A stretch of 64,000 nucleotides of DNA from Aphanomyces cochlioides (GCA_019828595.1 JAHQRK010000010.1:1178001-1242000); one strand, 5' to 3'. Counted from the first letter of the stretch, positions 1-12,025 are shown. Numbers and translations are program-made. The notes: a model not told the origin generated them from the sequence alone.

Positions 1-3000
1 TGTAGAGCATACCACCATTTATGATCGGGAGTGGCTAAATGGCGTCTTGAGCATTGAGATTTAATCCAATCTAACAGGATTTTCCGATCCATAAGATTGC
101 CATTTTCATCGAGTAGGTGGCGAACATGGGTAAAATTTAATTTTGCCAGTGATACAGCATAATCATAAGTCTTTGGATAGCAGTGTTCAAAGACAGTTTT
201 CTCCAAGGGTAAGAATTGATTGTGCCAAAGTGGAAAATTTCCATCGACTTGTACTGTGGGAAATTTAAGTGGGGTTGGAGATAAGGATAACCATAGTCGA
301 GTAAATGCTGACCAGAGAGGTGGAACCTTATCTTGGTGTGATATGGCTTTGTACATACTAGAGTGTGGACTCATGAAAAGGAGATCATAAAAATTTCCCC
401 ATGGACTGAAGGCTCTGGAGAGTAAATATTCTCCAATGGATAGCCATGCTGGCAATTTCGTTTGACCATACGAGTTGTGAGGTGGTGCTAGGAGTAGCTT
501 GAAGCATTTAAAGGTCATGACCCGGTGTAGTTTTGACCACCAGTGGGTAGACGATTTAAATCCGAGACCACCTTGTGCTTTTGGAAGGAAAATAATGTCC
601 GAGTTGAATTGATGCAAATAACGTTGAGTCGAATATGGATCAATTGTATCGCCGTGAATAAATTGCTTGGCGACCTTGTCGAATAGTTTGGCATATTCTT
701 TGTCGATCGGAATAAATTGGAGTTGATACCAGAGCACAGGAAAACAAATTGACCTTAGGATTGTCACTTTTCCGGGTAGGGTTCGTGCTCGATAAGACCA
801 TAATTGTGTTCTTGAGACCAATTTCTCCAATAGCGAATTTAAACGTGTTGTGGCTGTGATGTTGGGAGAAATTAAAAGGCCCAACGATTTAGCAGGTTTG
901 TCATCAGTAATAGCCAAAGGTGCCAGGTCTGGAGGTAAATTGGCATGGGTTAATAATTCTGTCTTGGAGAGATTTAACTTGAAACCAGAGATATCACAGA
1001 ATTTTTTGACGATGTCGAGTTGGAGTTGCAACGTCGATGTATTTTTGGAGTACAATTGGGAGTCGTCTGCATAATAGCTCCCGGTGTGAGTGTGATGACC
1101 AATTCGTATGCCCAAATCTTTTCTCTCTTGCGTATGGCTAAACACATAGGTTCTAGCGCCAAGACAAATAAAAGAGGTGATAATGGGTCGCCTTGTAAAA
1201 CACCACGTTGGATCTTAAATGGGTTGGATAAATGTCCATTGACAATAATTCGTCCACGACGATTTGAATAAAGCACTTTGACCATGTTGAGAAAGGACGG
1301 TGGAAAATTAAATTCCTTCAGGGTTGCCAATAAATAGGAATGGTTGACCCTATCAAAGGCTTTTTCAAAGTCCAAGAGGGCCACAATAGACTCGGAGGAA
1401 TAAAACTTCATAAAGTGATTCAGGTCTTCCAAGCGCAGTAAATTGGTTTGGATTGATCGACCACGAATAAAACCTGTTTGATCCGGGTGGACTATCGACT
1501 GAATGATTCTCTGCATTCGTTCTGCAAGGACCATTGTGAGGATTTTCACGTCGATATTGACCAAGCTGATGGGACGGTAATTTTTTGGGAGTAGTTTGTC
1601 GTCCTTTTTGTACAGCAGTACAATTAAACTTGTCAATTGGGAGGGTGCCAAGTTGGAGTGAGAGTTGATTTGGTAATAGTATAGCATTTCCAAAGCCAGG
1701 GACCATTCATGGGGAAACATTTTCAAAATTTCGTAGGGCAGTGAATTTGGCCCAGGAGTTGAATTCCGTTTGGAGTGTTTAATGGCAAAATAAAATTCGT
1801 TTGCCGTGAGAGGAGCCCCAATAAATCTCTTGTCGTCGATATTGAGTCGGCGAGATATCAGAGTTTTTAAATACTTGGCCATTCTTTCCTTGTCAACTGC
1901 CTCATGGTCGCCATACAGGTCAGAATAAAACTCGTGGAGTGTCGAGGAAATTGATTGTTGATCAGAAGCAATATTTCCATTGGACATTTTGAGTGCCTTG
2001 AAGGGAGATTTTTGTAAAGGGATTGTGCGAGGTGGCTTCAGGTGAAATTTGGTACACCTTTCCGCTTTCTCGAGATGAGTTTGCATAGCAGTATCTTCCC
2101 GTAGGACTTTTTTCCTGTCATGATATTCATGTATGGCAGCTTGAATTGTTTTGATACGTGCCATCAAGGACGCACATGGGGCGTTTTGGTAATCCCGAAT
2201 CAATAAAGCCAAATCCATAGATAATTTCTTGAGAGGCCTTTGTTGATTTTCGACCAACTCGTCGTGTAGGTATTTTAATTGATTTCGCATGTTGGTGATC
2301 ATGGTGTCGAAATGTAGACCAACATTTGAGTTTAATTGGGTCTTGGTAAGGAAGGTTTCAAGTTGACGAGAGATAATTAATTTGGCCTTGTCATTGTTGA
2401 GAACCCATTGTGGTGTTTTCCATGGACCAGGTCCCATTGATACTGCTGGACGTTTGGTCAATAATTTGCAGGGAGTGTGGTCAGCATGAGGAATTAGTTC
2501 CAGGTGACAAAATTTCAGATGACGTAGGGATGCCATAGCAGACGAGATGAAAATATAGTCAAGCCGATTGACAAATTTTGGACTTGTGAAAGCACGTTTC
2601 AGTGGATTTTGTTGACGGAAAATGTCAACGAGGTGTAAATCTTGTAGCCATAGGTTGAGTTCATATGAGCCATGGGTCGCATGAGTCGAAGGACGGCATG
2701 AATCTAATGTTGGGGAGAAAATAACGTTAAAGTCGCCACCAACAATATGAAAAGCTTCGGGTGGAAAATCGCGAGGCAGATCATTAAAAAAATCCACACG
2801 GTCGTGATAGTCGTACGGAGCATAGATGTTGTGAATAAAAACCGGTATATTGTCCAGAGTGGCCGATATAAGTAAATAACGACCACGGAGGAGAGGTTTG
2901 TCCCAAGAGTGGTTTAAATTGGTGCAATTGTCCAGAGGGCAGTCAGGATGAATAAATGTAGCAAGGCCTCCAGTAGGATGAGAGGTATTGCTGATGGAAT

Positions 3001-3247
3001 AAATTGGCTCCTCGTAGAAGAAAGTGCCTTGTTGGTTGGTATGTTTTTTCCAGTAGAAATTGATTTTGCCATGGTCGCTGGGGTAAGGCAGTCGAGTTTC
3101 TTGGATAAGTGAGATAGAGTTTTTGAGGAGAAAGTTCTTGAGAAGGTGGTGGAAAGAGTTGGAGAGACCATTTGTGTTGAGAGAAAACAAGCTAATATCC
3201 CAGTCGATAATGGCTTGTGGTAGCGCGTTAATTGTGGTCACGGTCAT
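1..3247 (-). pseudogene. gamma ORF2: APE endonuclease-reverse transcriptase, frameshifted, partial
   Basis: Starts at ATG 3247. The N-terminal APE-type endonuclease shows SLNTNGLS, the catalytic-type IQETR, GGDFN, NRLDYIF and HADH motifs. The reverse transcriptase shows NYRPISL, GFIRGRS, LLDFEKAFDRVNH and RGVLQGDPLSP. The frame then breaks near 1119-1122, where a T run on the plus strand appears one base short. From there the neighbouring minus frame continues the enzyme with YYADDSQLY (catalytic DD) and stays open to position 1. A single-base deletion therefore splits an otherwise complete protein. The C-terminus is outside the window. In a live element it would nick target DNA and reverse-transcribe the element RNA. 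The break could also be a sequencing error. Confidence 0.85.
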
Positions 3248-3347
3248 GATTAATATTTGGGTTTTGATTTTTTGACTTCAAGTCGTTGTGTTGGTTTGGG
3301 TCGGGGTGTGGTGATTGTGGTTTTAATTGATTTTGTGTGTTGGCGAG

Positions 3348-5873
3348 TCAATTGGAGTCTGCATTGTCACCATCGCCAAGTTCTTTGTAGTCGAGTTCAG
3401 GAGCCTTTTCGTCCGGAAGTAAAGTTAACAAGGCATCAGTATCCGAGTCAAAACACTTCGTAGGGTCAATTGTTTGGAGTGCCAGATCTTTCACAATATG
3501 GCTCAACTCTTCTTCAATTTTATGATGTTGCACCAGGTTTCCAGCAGCAGGACTGGAAATTAATTTAATCAAGGAGGCGTCCGTGATTAAATTGCAATTG
3601 GGCCAACGGTGGACTTTGTCTTTCAGGCACAGATTAATATACTCATCGTTCGTATAAGCTTCAGGTGCTCTGTTGGACAGAAATAGATCGATTGCTGCTA
3701 GAGATCTTCTCATGTGGTAGTCTTCGTCATTTGGACACAAACTTTGGAATAGATTTGTGGGGCTGTAATTTTCAGGAGGAGGATGGCCATGCTGTTTTTG
3801 GTAGTACGAGGTAAATCGTTCTTCATCAATAGCTTGCATGGGATTTTCTCCAGCCATTAAACGTATAATTCCTCTCGAGGCAATTAAATTGGATGCGATT
3901 TTGCGAGATTTTGGGTCCATATAGATATTTCCAATAAAGCCAGGTTGGTTGAGGGTTTCATCATGAAATACCAATGGGTTGGTAGATTCATTCAGTTTTT
4001 TCTTCAGCTCTGTGATTTGAGCCTTCACTTTGGCTCCTGCTGGTTTCGTAGAGGCTGGAAGTTTTTGGGGTATCGTTGATTTTGGGGACGAAGCAGGACG
4101 TTTTTTGGGCGTGTCGGTAGGAACGATATCAAGATGGAATCGAGGAACCGTTGTGCCTGAAGTTGTCACGTCAGAGTCGTCTGAGCTGAGGATAGCGAAT
4201 CGATTTTGTGTTGGAATCGAGGTAGCTGATATTTTGTATTGGGGACCTTGAATAAAACCGGCTCGAGTTGGTTTAAATTCGTCCTGGGATAAATTGGGTT
4301 TGTCTGTGAGAATAATATTATTCTCGCTCGAGCCCTTGGGTGATTGTGGAGGATTTAATATCTTCTTGGGTTGAGCTACCATTTCTTCCTCTTCGATATT
4401 TGATTTCTCCTCTTGTTCCATGTCCACATCGCTTGACAGGTCGACAAAGTTTTCCTTGCCATTTTGATTTTCCTTGGGATCGGCATTAGGGGATTCGGAG
4501 TTTCCAGTTGTGCCAGTATTTTCCTTCGGGGTGTTGGGTGGTTGGTTTTCTGTCGATGGATTTTCGGGAGCATCAGTTTTTTCCTCTGTAGCGTTTTCCT
4601 CGACATGGTCTGTATTCTTTTTAGCGTCGTCTTTTTGTTTGGCTTTTTCCAGTCTAGCTTGAACGCTGGGAGGGACCGTTTGGTTGAGGGACCGAATTTT
4701 ATGTTGAAAAACATAAACTTGGTTTTGGATCTCGATTTCTCTCAGAGGCTCGCCTCCATCATCTGGTACCAATGCCAAAGGAGGAGTTTCGGAGTCAAAA
4801 AGGACTCGAAATTGGGTCGAGCGTAATAAATTGTCAGTACTGGGGTTAAAACCAACAATGACGCAGTGAGTGAGCTCTTCCAACTTTTTCAAAATCGCTT
4901 TTTGAATATCGTGATCCACCAGGTTGTTGAAAGTAATAAAATAAAGTTTCGAGTGGGGAGAATATTCAGGCACAGTAAATTCTTGTTTTCCCAGACGAAG
5001 GGAGGTTCCACAAGTTTTGCGCAATAGATCATCGTCATAAAACGTCAAAGAGAGAGTAGTCGGGTTTTTCTTGTGGAACAGAATTTCCTTGAATTTCGAT
5101 TCCCAAAGCGTACCCGGGTTTTGGGTAATTAAATTCGCTCGGATTTGGTAGTCCTTGACTTGACGGAAAGCTTCTCCCAGAGGAATGTCCACAGTGCAAG
5201 CCTTCGAGGATGGAGTTTTCAAGATGTCTTCAATGAATTCATCCATAGCAGTAGGGTTTTGGCGGAATTCTCGAGCTTGTCGAATTAATTCTTCCAATTC
5301 AGAGTCGTCAATGGGATGCCCACCAGTGTTGCGAACCAATTGGGTTTTCACATGGCGGGCTCCTTCCCATACATTATTTTTCTTCGAGTTGGTTTTTTTG
5401 CCTTCGTTGTTGGACGAAGCTTGTTTTTTGGGGTTGGAGGGTTTGGCAGGAGAGTTTGTCCCGTCTTTGGAGGGATTTTTCGAATTAGGTAAAACTCGTC
5501 CATGAGGGGTGCCGTCAGGATGGGTAATATTCTCCCCAGGCTTGTCAGAATCCTTGGGTAATTTGCCACCATTGGCGTCAGAGGCAGGTTTTTCGTTGGA
5601 ACCATTAATATCCATACCCATTCCTGCATCATTGGGTCCATTTTTTTTGTCCATATTTGGACCAGTGTCACCACCTAAGTCAACACCATCTTGGTTGGAA
5701 ACATTTTCCCTACGAAGAGAGTCGGACGCAGCGGCGCTGTTCCTAGAGGAAGGAGGTTTTTCAGCGGCTTCTCGGCTCGGACCGGGCGTCGCTTGGCTAG
5801 GGTCAGGCGTCGATTCACGTTGAGCGAATCGAGACACCGTCGAAAGGATGGTTTTTTCCGCGCTAGAGGCCAT
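3348..5873 (-). CDS. gamma ORF1 protein (putative RNA-binding LINE ORF1p)
   Basis: Intact 841-codon frame from ATG 5873 to TGA 3348. The N-terminal quarter is low-complexity and rich in S, P, N, D and K. A folded-looking segment (about residues 230-400) has the alternating strand/helix character of the ORF1 nucleic-acid-binding regions in alpha and beta, but I see no CCHC knuckle. An acidic E/D-rich linker follows. The C-terminal third is hydrophobic-patterned and ends just upstream of ORF2. Position immediately before a LINE ORF2 is the main argument for function; by analogy it would coat element RNA. No family can be named by eye, and an RRM-like fold is only a guess. Confidence 0.75.
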   Translation of the reverse strand: MASSAEKTILSTVSRFAQRESTPDPSQATPGPSREAAEKPPSSRNSAAASDSLRRENVSNQDGVDLGGDTGPNMDKKNGPNDAGMGMDINGSNEKPASDANGGKLPKDSDKPGENITHPDGTPHGRVLPNSKNPSKDGTNSPAKPSNPKKQASSNNEGKKTNSKKNNVWEGARHVKTQLVRNTGGHPIDDSELEELIRQAREFRQNPTAMDEFIEDILKTPSSKACTVDIPLGEAFRQVKDYQIRANLITQNPGTLWESKFKEILFHKKNPTTLSLTFYDDDLLRKTCGTSLRLGKQEFTVPEYSPHSKLYFITFNNLVDHDIQKAILKKLEELTHCVIVGFNPSTDNLLRSTQFRVLFDSETPPLALVPDDGGEPLREIEIQNQVYVFQHKIRSLNQTVPPSVQARLEKAKQKDDAKKNTDHVEENATEEKTDAPENPSTENQPPNTPKENTGTTGNSESPNADPKENQNGKENFVDLSSDVDMEQEEKSNIEEEEMVAQPKKILNPPQSPKGSSENNIILTDKPNLSQDEFKPTRAGFIQGPQYKISATSIPTQNRFAILSSDDSDVTTSGTTVPRFHLDIVPTDTPKKRPASSPKSTIPQKLPASTKPAGAKVKAQITELKKKLNESTNPLVFHDETLNQPGFIGNIYMDPKSRKIASNLIASRGIIRLMAGENPMQAIDEERFTSYYQKQHGHPPPENYSPTNLFQSLCPNDEDYHMRRSLAAIDLFLSNRAPEAYTNDEYINLCLKDKVHRWPNCNLITDASLIKLISSPAAGNLVQHHKIEEELSHIVKDLALQTIDPTKCFDSDTDALLTLLPDEKAPELDYKELGDGDNADSN

Positions 5874-5954
5874 GACGTTGTCGAAAGCACCTAAAAAGCA
5901 AGATTTTCCGTTGGGGGGCTGTGGTAGTTTAACCTACAAAGCAAAAACGAAAGT

Positions 5955-8836
5955 CCACGCACAACGAAGCGGCTACATCTCACTTCTTTCGAAAGCCCCA
6001 ATCAAGTCGTTACGCAGTTCCTATCGTGGAATGTTATGACAGTGAAGGGAACATCACAGACATACCTGAAGAAATCCACCAAGCATTCAATAACCATTGG
6101 TCTGCAGTCATGACTGACGATGACGTCGTGTCAAACAGAAACACTGAAGAGCTCAACTCCTTCCTTGAAGTCCTGGAACGCGAACTGTCGGAGGACGAGT
6201 CCGCTTCGCTAGATATACCAGTGACAGCGGCGGAACTCGCTCAATCCATAAGAACAATGAATCCACACAAGTCGCCTGGCATCGATGGATTCCCAGCTTG
6301 TTTTTACCAAGTGGACTCACTTCTCTTCGGCGAAATTCTACGAATTGTGTTTCAAGATCGAAGTCGCAAGGGAAGCTTACTTGACTTCCAGCGATGGTCA
6401 GCAATCTCATTGCTCTTCAAGGGCGGCGACCGTCGGAATCCCGCCAACTATCGTCCCATTGCATTGATTCCAGTGGAGGTGAAGGTCTTGTCGAGAGCTT
6501 TGGCCTACAGGCTATCGCATGTATTGCCAAGTATCATCCAACCAGAGCAAAATGGATTCGTCAAAGGCAGACGTATTCATGATCACGTCATTTTCCTTCA
6601 AGATCTTCAGCATTATTGCACAATATTCAGTGAAGAAGCTTACGCCATGTTCTTGGATTTCGAGAAAGCTTATGACCGCGTGAACCACAACTTCATGTAT
6701 CAAGTACTCCAAAAGTTTAATGTGGGAGACAACTTTATTAACTGGATCAAACTCCTCTACAAAGACACCAAAGTAAGTTTGAACATCAATGGAGAACTTA
6801 CACAGCCGTTCCATCCAACGCGGGGAGTCAAGCAAGGCGACCCTTTGTCTTCAATGTTGTTTGTGATGACGATCGAGCCACTTGCACAATTGTTGCGCAA
6901 CCACCCGGAGCGCGGCTTCGCCTTTTCCAACGCAGAAGGAGGGATCGCTTCGGTCCTCTTGTTCGCAGACGACACAACCCTTGTTTCTGGATCTCTGGTA
7001 GACCTTGAAGCGCAATTGCAACTTGTCGACAAGTTTTGTCGTCACTCTGGTGCCAAGTTAAACAGGAGCAAAAGCAAAGTACTCACTCTCGACAGCAAAC
7101 AGCCCGTTGTCCACCACCCGAGATTGAATATGGTTCCCAGTGGAATTCCAGTCAAGTATCTGGGCATCCACCTAGGTCATAACTTGGATCCAAACCTACA
7201 AATCAAAACCATCACCGACAAGTTCTACAAATCCTTCACCACTTGGGCGTGTCGAGCGAGAACGATCAAAGGTCGAAGATTACTCGTAAACACCATGCTC
7301 CTATCACAGTTGTGGCATTACACCATGGTTTTACCAATTCAAGACAGTACCATTCAGCAGTGGCAATCCATGGTGAACAAATTTGTTCTCAGTCGCAGGA
7401 CTCAAACGACAGAAAAATATCTGGCTCTTGCTGCTGGTGGCCTTGTGCACGACCCAAAAATTGGCTTGAAAGTGCCTCACATAGCCTCAACTATTCGCAA
7501 ACAACGACTCATACGGCTCCAGCTTCTAGTCAAAGAGGAGCATGATACATCGCAATCGTGGGCAATTTTACCTTCAGATCGATTGCGCCGATGTATGAGC
7601 CCATATTCTCGTAATGATCGGTGGGATTTCTTGGTATACCATCCATCGCTCAACAACAAGCTTGTCCAACGCAATTTGCTGTCGCCATTATGGCAAGACA
7701 TTTGGAAGCATTGGGCCAAAATTCCAATGACTGCCAAAACGCCACATGAACCTACAATTCATCAGATGATCCAAATGCCGATTTGGTTGTCGTCGCACCC
7801 ACTGTTCCAAGTGTCCGGTCGAGAGGGGACGTCTTCCTTGGCGATCAAGTTGAAAAATCATCGCGATTGGTATCGTCACTTGGCCCGCAGTGACTTTCAA
7901 AGCTTGCAAGATTTCTTGACTCCAACAAGGACATGGCCAACCTACGACGAATTCAAAGCCATGATGACCGCACTCGAAGACGACTTTGTCGATGACTCAC
8001 CAATTCCAACGAGTTTCCAACACTTCTACAAGCTCTTGACCTCAATGGCAACCGATGTTTGGACTCAGGCTGACGTGCCGGTTGCAGGTGCAGTTCCACG
8101 TAGTCCTGAACAACAAAGCTTCATTGTCTTTCGACACAATGAACAAGATATACCTTTCTGTTCCTGGACAGCCAAGATACTGAAGCAGATAACCTTCCAT
8201 GCACCGCCAATGACGAAGAAGCATCCCCTAGAAACATCAATGAGACCAGACAAGAAAACGATCAGCGTTTACCTGTTGAGATACGTCAAGCCATTGTCCA
8301 AGATTGTTACACCAGTTCAGGCGGACGTTTGGTTTCGTGCTATCTATGACATTCTTCCCGTTAGCGACAAGTTTCGATTCATGGAATCTGCTCACCCCAA
8401 TGCTGTACAATGCTGCTATCCCCGTTTGTTACCTCACAGAGAAGCTTGGGGTCCATTCGGAGTACGCTTCAGTTGGGATTGGATTGAAAATCTTGACTCC
8501 TTTCAAGTCGCAAGGCGTTGGTCTTCGCACAAGGACTTGTTGCACCAGTTATGGTTCATGTTGATGTGCACCATCCTTCATCTCCTATGGACACACCGCA
8601 ACCGAGTCAAATTCGACAATGCTCCAACACCATACATACCTGCTCTCAATGATATCGCGTTCACGTTTTGGAGTTCAAACGTCCGCCGATGGCTTCGTCA
8701 AAATAACGATGAGCAGACGCTCCAAACCATCAACCGCATTCTTGTTGTCCTAAAACGACAAACTCAATACAAGGAATATTTCAAACGACATACCAAGGCG
8801 TTTGCAAGTCATGGACGCGGAGGATCAACTTCATAA
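5955..8836 (+). pseudogene. beta1 ORF2 fragment: reverse transcriptase, zinc-knuckle deleted
   Basis: Open frame encoding the reverse transcriptase and C-terminal part of beta ORF2; the endonuclease is absent. RT motifs are intact: NYRPIALIP, GFVKGRRIHDH, MFLDFEKAYDRVNH, RGVKQGDPLSS and FADDTTL. A 60-nt in-frame deletion around 8420 replaces 22 residues of beta3 by RL, removing the second Cys, the His and the last Cys of the CX3CX7HX4C motif while keeping the frame. The stop at 8834-8836 matches beta2 and beta3. Without endonuclease, ORF1 and the knuckle it cannot support its own mobility. Confidence 0.88.
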
Positions 8837-9028
8837 AAATCGACTCGCCTTCTTCAGCCAACATAAAGCCGCTCCAAATTTCAAGAGTGGATTTGAACTT
8901 GATCGATCCAATGCAAATTCAAACTAAATTTTCAAGTTAGAAGTGATTCTAGCTGACCAACTTACTTGCAGCCAAGGCAAACTTGAAATCAAACCAAAAA
9001 ACACAAGAAAAATTGGTAATTTAAGGCT

Positions 9029-9079
9029 GAATTACAAAATTAAGAATTTGGGCAGCGCTTCGCGTGAAATCGGCGAGAA
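9029..9079 (+). other. 3' UTR block conserved between alpha and beta
   Basis: Contains GGGCAGCGCTTCGC followed by AAATCGGCGAG, preceded by an AATTACAAAATTAAGAA-type stretch. The same block lies in the alpha 3' UTRs (near 20091-20140 and 39981-40030) and in the other betas (near 30917-30968 and 50807-50858), although the surrounding UTRs have diverged. It may be a functional RNA element; role unknown. Confidence 0.5.
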
Positions 9080-9912
9080 ATTTCTTGAAGACTTAGCGAT
9101 TTTCAGAAGGTTTCGTCGCAAACCAAAAGCAAACTAAGCAAAAGTCAAGCCACAAAAACAAAGAAGAAACTTACCGAAAGTTGGTGAACGGGCCGCCCAT
9201 AGCTGCGCTCGTGTGCTAACCCCCACGTTTCTTCGCGCTTTCTTGAAGTCGAAAATCGCCAAACTTGATCGCCAACAAACACAAAAAGCAAATATCGCGC
9301 GCGCTCGCCACCCTACACAAACAAGTCATCAAAGCCAAAGTCGCCAAACCTCCTTTTCCGACGAAGTCTTGACTTGACCGCTACCCCCGGGGGCTCCAAC
9401 AAAGGAGTAAAAAGAAAGGGACACCCAAAATCAAGGCCAAAGGCCGAAAGGCATAAAGCCATAAAGAGACAAACCCACAAAGAGGCAAACCCAAAGCACT
9501 CAATCCACTTCTACGGACACGAACTGACCAGGTTCTTAGCCCTGCATCCATGCATGAAGGGAGTCAGCCAACATACACTTCCGCAGAACTGTCCGGCTCC
9601 ATGAATTGAGGCCAAAAAATGTCGAAGCAAGTCAACCGCTACCCTCAGACCGGGGTCATTGCGAGAAGACGTCCATATGCGTAGAGAGCCCTCCAGGAAG
9701 GCCCCCATCGCTGGCAGTTCAGACTCCTTCTACCACCCCTTCCTCCGACAAGCGAAGTACACAGGATGGTCGCCATTCGGAGCCATAGCTTCAAAAAACC
9801 AAGTCTTGAACGCCTTGATGTCTTCAACGCCTTGAAATTCTTCCTTGGAAACGCCCATCGTAGCAGCAGCACCACGAACATGGAGAGGAAGCAGCCAAAG
9901 CACCATGAGCGT

Positions 9913-10433
9913 AGAGACGAAAGCGACAGCGACACGGCCAAAACAGAGACAAGCGAGCAGCCACACGGCAGAGACGACAGCGACAGCGACACGGCCAAAA
10001 CAGAGACAAGCGAGCAGCCACACGGCAGACACGACAGCGACAGCGACACGGCCACAACAGAGACAAGCGAGCAGTCACACGGCAGACACGACAGAGACAG
10101 CGACACGGCCAAGACAGAGATAAGCGAGCAATCACACGACAGAGACAGCGACACGGCCAAGACAGAGACAAGCGAGCAGCCACACGGCAGACACGACAGA
10201 GACAGCGACACGGCCAAGACAGAGACAAGCGAGCAGCCACACGGCAGAGACGACAGAGACAGCGACACGGCCACAACAGACACAAGCGAGCAATCACACG
10301 GCAGACACGACAGAGACAGCGACACGGCCAAGACAGAGATAAGCGAGCAGCCACACGGCAGACACGACAGAGACAGCGACACGGCCAAGACAGAGACAAG
10401 CGAGCAGCCACACGGCAGAGACGACAGCGACGG
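9913..10433 (+). repeat. 57-bp minisatellite in beta1 3' UTR
   Basis: About nine tandem units of 57 bp, one of them shortened, each with a GACACGGCCA core and a GACAAGCGAGCAG segment. The period is a multiple of three, so several frames stay open on both strands. One plus-strand frame reads as a 19-residue hydrophilic repeat (SEQPHGRDDSDSDTAKTET). I treat it as noncoding because the open frame is not the same in beta2 and beta3. Confidence 0.9.
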
Positions 10434-11020
10434 CAACAACGAGCTTCAATGCAGAGGGAACAACGTCGGACAAGCAAGGCCAAACCACGGACGAGAAGGA
10501 ACGCAAACGAGAGGCAAGCAACCAAAGCGAGGCAACGGAGAGGCAGCCTGACGGTGTGTTGGGCAGCAGGCAAATCGGAAAATGAACCCGCAGCCATTAA
10601 ATCCACAAAGAAGTTCTCCAATCTCATCCTCAAGAATTTCACACTACCCAACGAGTGGACTCCAAGATGCCCTATACAAAAATCAAGATACAAGATGTGG
10701 CCGAAGAAACATTTGGACACAGCGCACCCATGTTCCGACAATGACGCGCCATTGAGACAAGAAATCTGCTCCGTCCAAGATGAGTCCAACCAACATTTGG
10801 ATATTTCCTATGGCACTGGTCCCGTCCAAGATTAGTCAAGCCAACATTTGGGAGTTCTCCAGATGATGGCCCCGTCCAAGATTGTTCCACAGCCATCTGA
10901 TGACGAAGACCAGACACTACTGTCCCATGTCTACACCACCCAAGACCAGTCACCTTGTCACGAAACATGATGACCCTCACCCAAGTCCAAGATTCGACGT
11001 GTCAAGTGTCAACATTGCAC

Positions 11021-11168
11021 TGTATCAACTGATACAACAGAAATCAAGTTTCAAGAGGTAAAACTTCTTGAGTTCAAATCTCACAAGCACCAATATTATT
11101 CACTCAAGAGTGATTAATGACGGTCATTACTATTTAGCGTATAATTAAATTTAATATACGCGATTGTA
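11021..11168 (+). other. Structured 3' terminus of beta1
   Basis: Last 148 nt of the element, nearly identical in alpha and beta copies. Hairpins: TGTATC/GATACA at 11021-11036, TCACTC/GAGTGA at 11100-11113, TAATGAC-G-GTCATTA at 11115-11129, and GCGTATA/TATACGC at 11137-11161. The element then ends in GATTGTA with no poly(A) tail. This is the expected place for the RNA signal recognised by the element's own reverse transcriptase. Confidence 0.7.
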
Positions 11169-11185
11169 CACTGAGCTATAGGGGC
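11169..11185 (-). repeat. 17-bp target-site duplication (tRNA-Thr nt 1-17)
   Basis: CACTGAGCTATAGGGGC, the reverse complement of the first 17 nt of the tRNA-Thr(CGT) gene. It follows the beta1 3' end directly and precedes the 2-kb array unit. The full tRNA that should lie at the element's left end is not in the window. Confidence 0.9.
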
Positions 11186-12025
11186 GGACATACTTCCATA
11201 CCCCATTCCTACACCACAAACAATTTTTTCACACAATCCTCCTGCGTCTCTACATCCCCTCGCATCGCTACCTACAAAACAAACATACACCAATCGTCTC
11301 ATCTTCTCATATACACAAAAAAACATAGATTCCACAGGCCGTTCAAAACATACCAACACATACGGCTGCATTGCACTCACCATCCTTTTATACAAAATCA
11401 CACTCACCACATGGCCTACATTACCAAATCTCGTCAAGAAACTCGTCTCAATTGCTGCATACAGTCTCCACTTCGTATGATCTAGAATATCCTCCTTCCA
11501 CTGTAATCTTTCACATGGAACACATTTCGTCAAAAATTATTCTGACTTGCGACTTTAGACCGATGTACGAATTTTTGCTTACTTCAAAGCTGACTATGAG
11601 AATGAATCTTCTTCACTTTGGTCGTCTCAAGCTAAACCAGGACGCGTCTCCTGCACATGAATATCGCGATCAAAATACGAGAAATATCTCAAATACATAT
11701 GTGTGGACAGTATTCGCACCCCTTCCAGATTAAACGTCCAGTGAGTCATTGTGATAGGTCTTAGACCGCTGAGCTCGCCGAATGTGTGGTGATAAAAGAC
11801 CAACCTAACATCGTGAAATGTCTTGTGTGTCAAATTCGTGAAATTGGGATATGAAAAGCGGCAAAATATTTCCTCTAAAAGTTGGAGTGGGTGAAATAAT
11901 CTCACAACACGAGAGCTTTCCGTCGCTTTATTTCCGATGGGCGTGAGGATCCTGACACAGCCATGACGATCGTCGATTTCTGATCGACAGATTGTTGATA
12001 AATGTGCTTTTTATGGCTCTCATGG

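Larger units (their letters stand above)
1..5954 (-). mobile_element. LINE 'gamma', 3' end outside window
   Basis: Non-LTR retrotransposon on the minus strand with an 81-nt 5' leader (5874-5954), ORF1 (841 codons), a 100-nt gap and ORF2 (endonuclease plus reverse transcriptase). ORF2 runs off the left edge, so the 3' UTR and target duplication are not visible. The 5' end lies directly against a beta LINE interrupted in its ORF2, which fits gamma having inserted into that beta copy. It is a different family from alpha and beta: protein sequences diverge strongly and ORF2 begins with its own ATG after the ORF1 stop. The boundary at 5954/5955 is set by where the beta sequence resumes. Confidence 0.85.
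5955..11168 (+). mobile_element. LINE beta1, 5' part missing from window
   Basis: Matches beta2 and beta3 from the middle of ORF2 to the 3' terminus, with scattered substitutions. The left end at 5955 is an abrupt junction with the 5' end of the minus-strand gamma LINE, not a tRNA-Thr copy, so this is either a beta interrupted by gamma or a rearrangement. The right end is the standard beta terminus followed by the 17-bp tRNA-derived duplication. The 3' UTR (8837-11168) has no gene. It contains a 57-bp minisatellite and lacks roughly 80 nt just after that minisatellite that beta2 and beta3 have, so beta1 is a slightly different subfamily. Confidence 0.9.

Noticed and set aside
5191..5890. Several overlapping plus-strand frames opposite gamma ORF1
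   Set aside because: Antisense shadows of the low-complexity ORF1 N-terminus.
9645..10789. Long minus-strand and plus-strand frames over the 57-bp minisatellite, encoding Cys/Leu/Ser-rich or SEQPHGR-type repeats
   Set aside because: A 3n-period repeat keeps every frame open by construction. The chosen frame and its ends differ between beta1 and beta2/beta3, and the region lies in a LINE 3' UTR.
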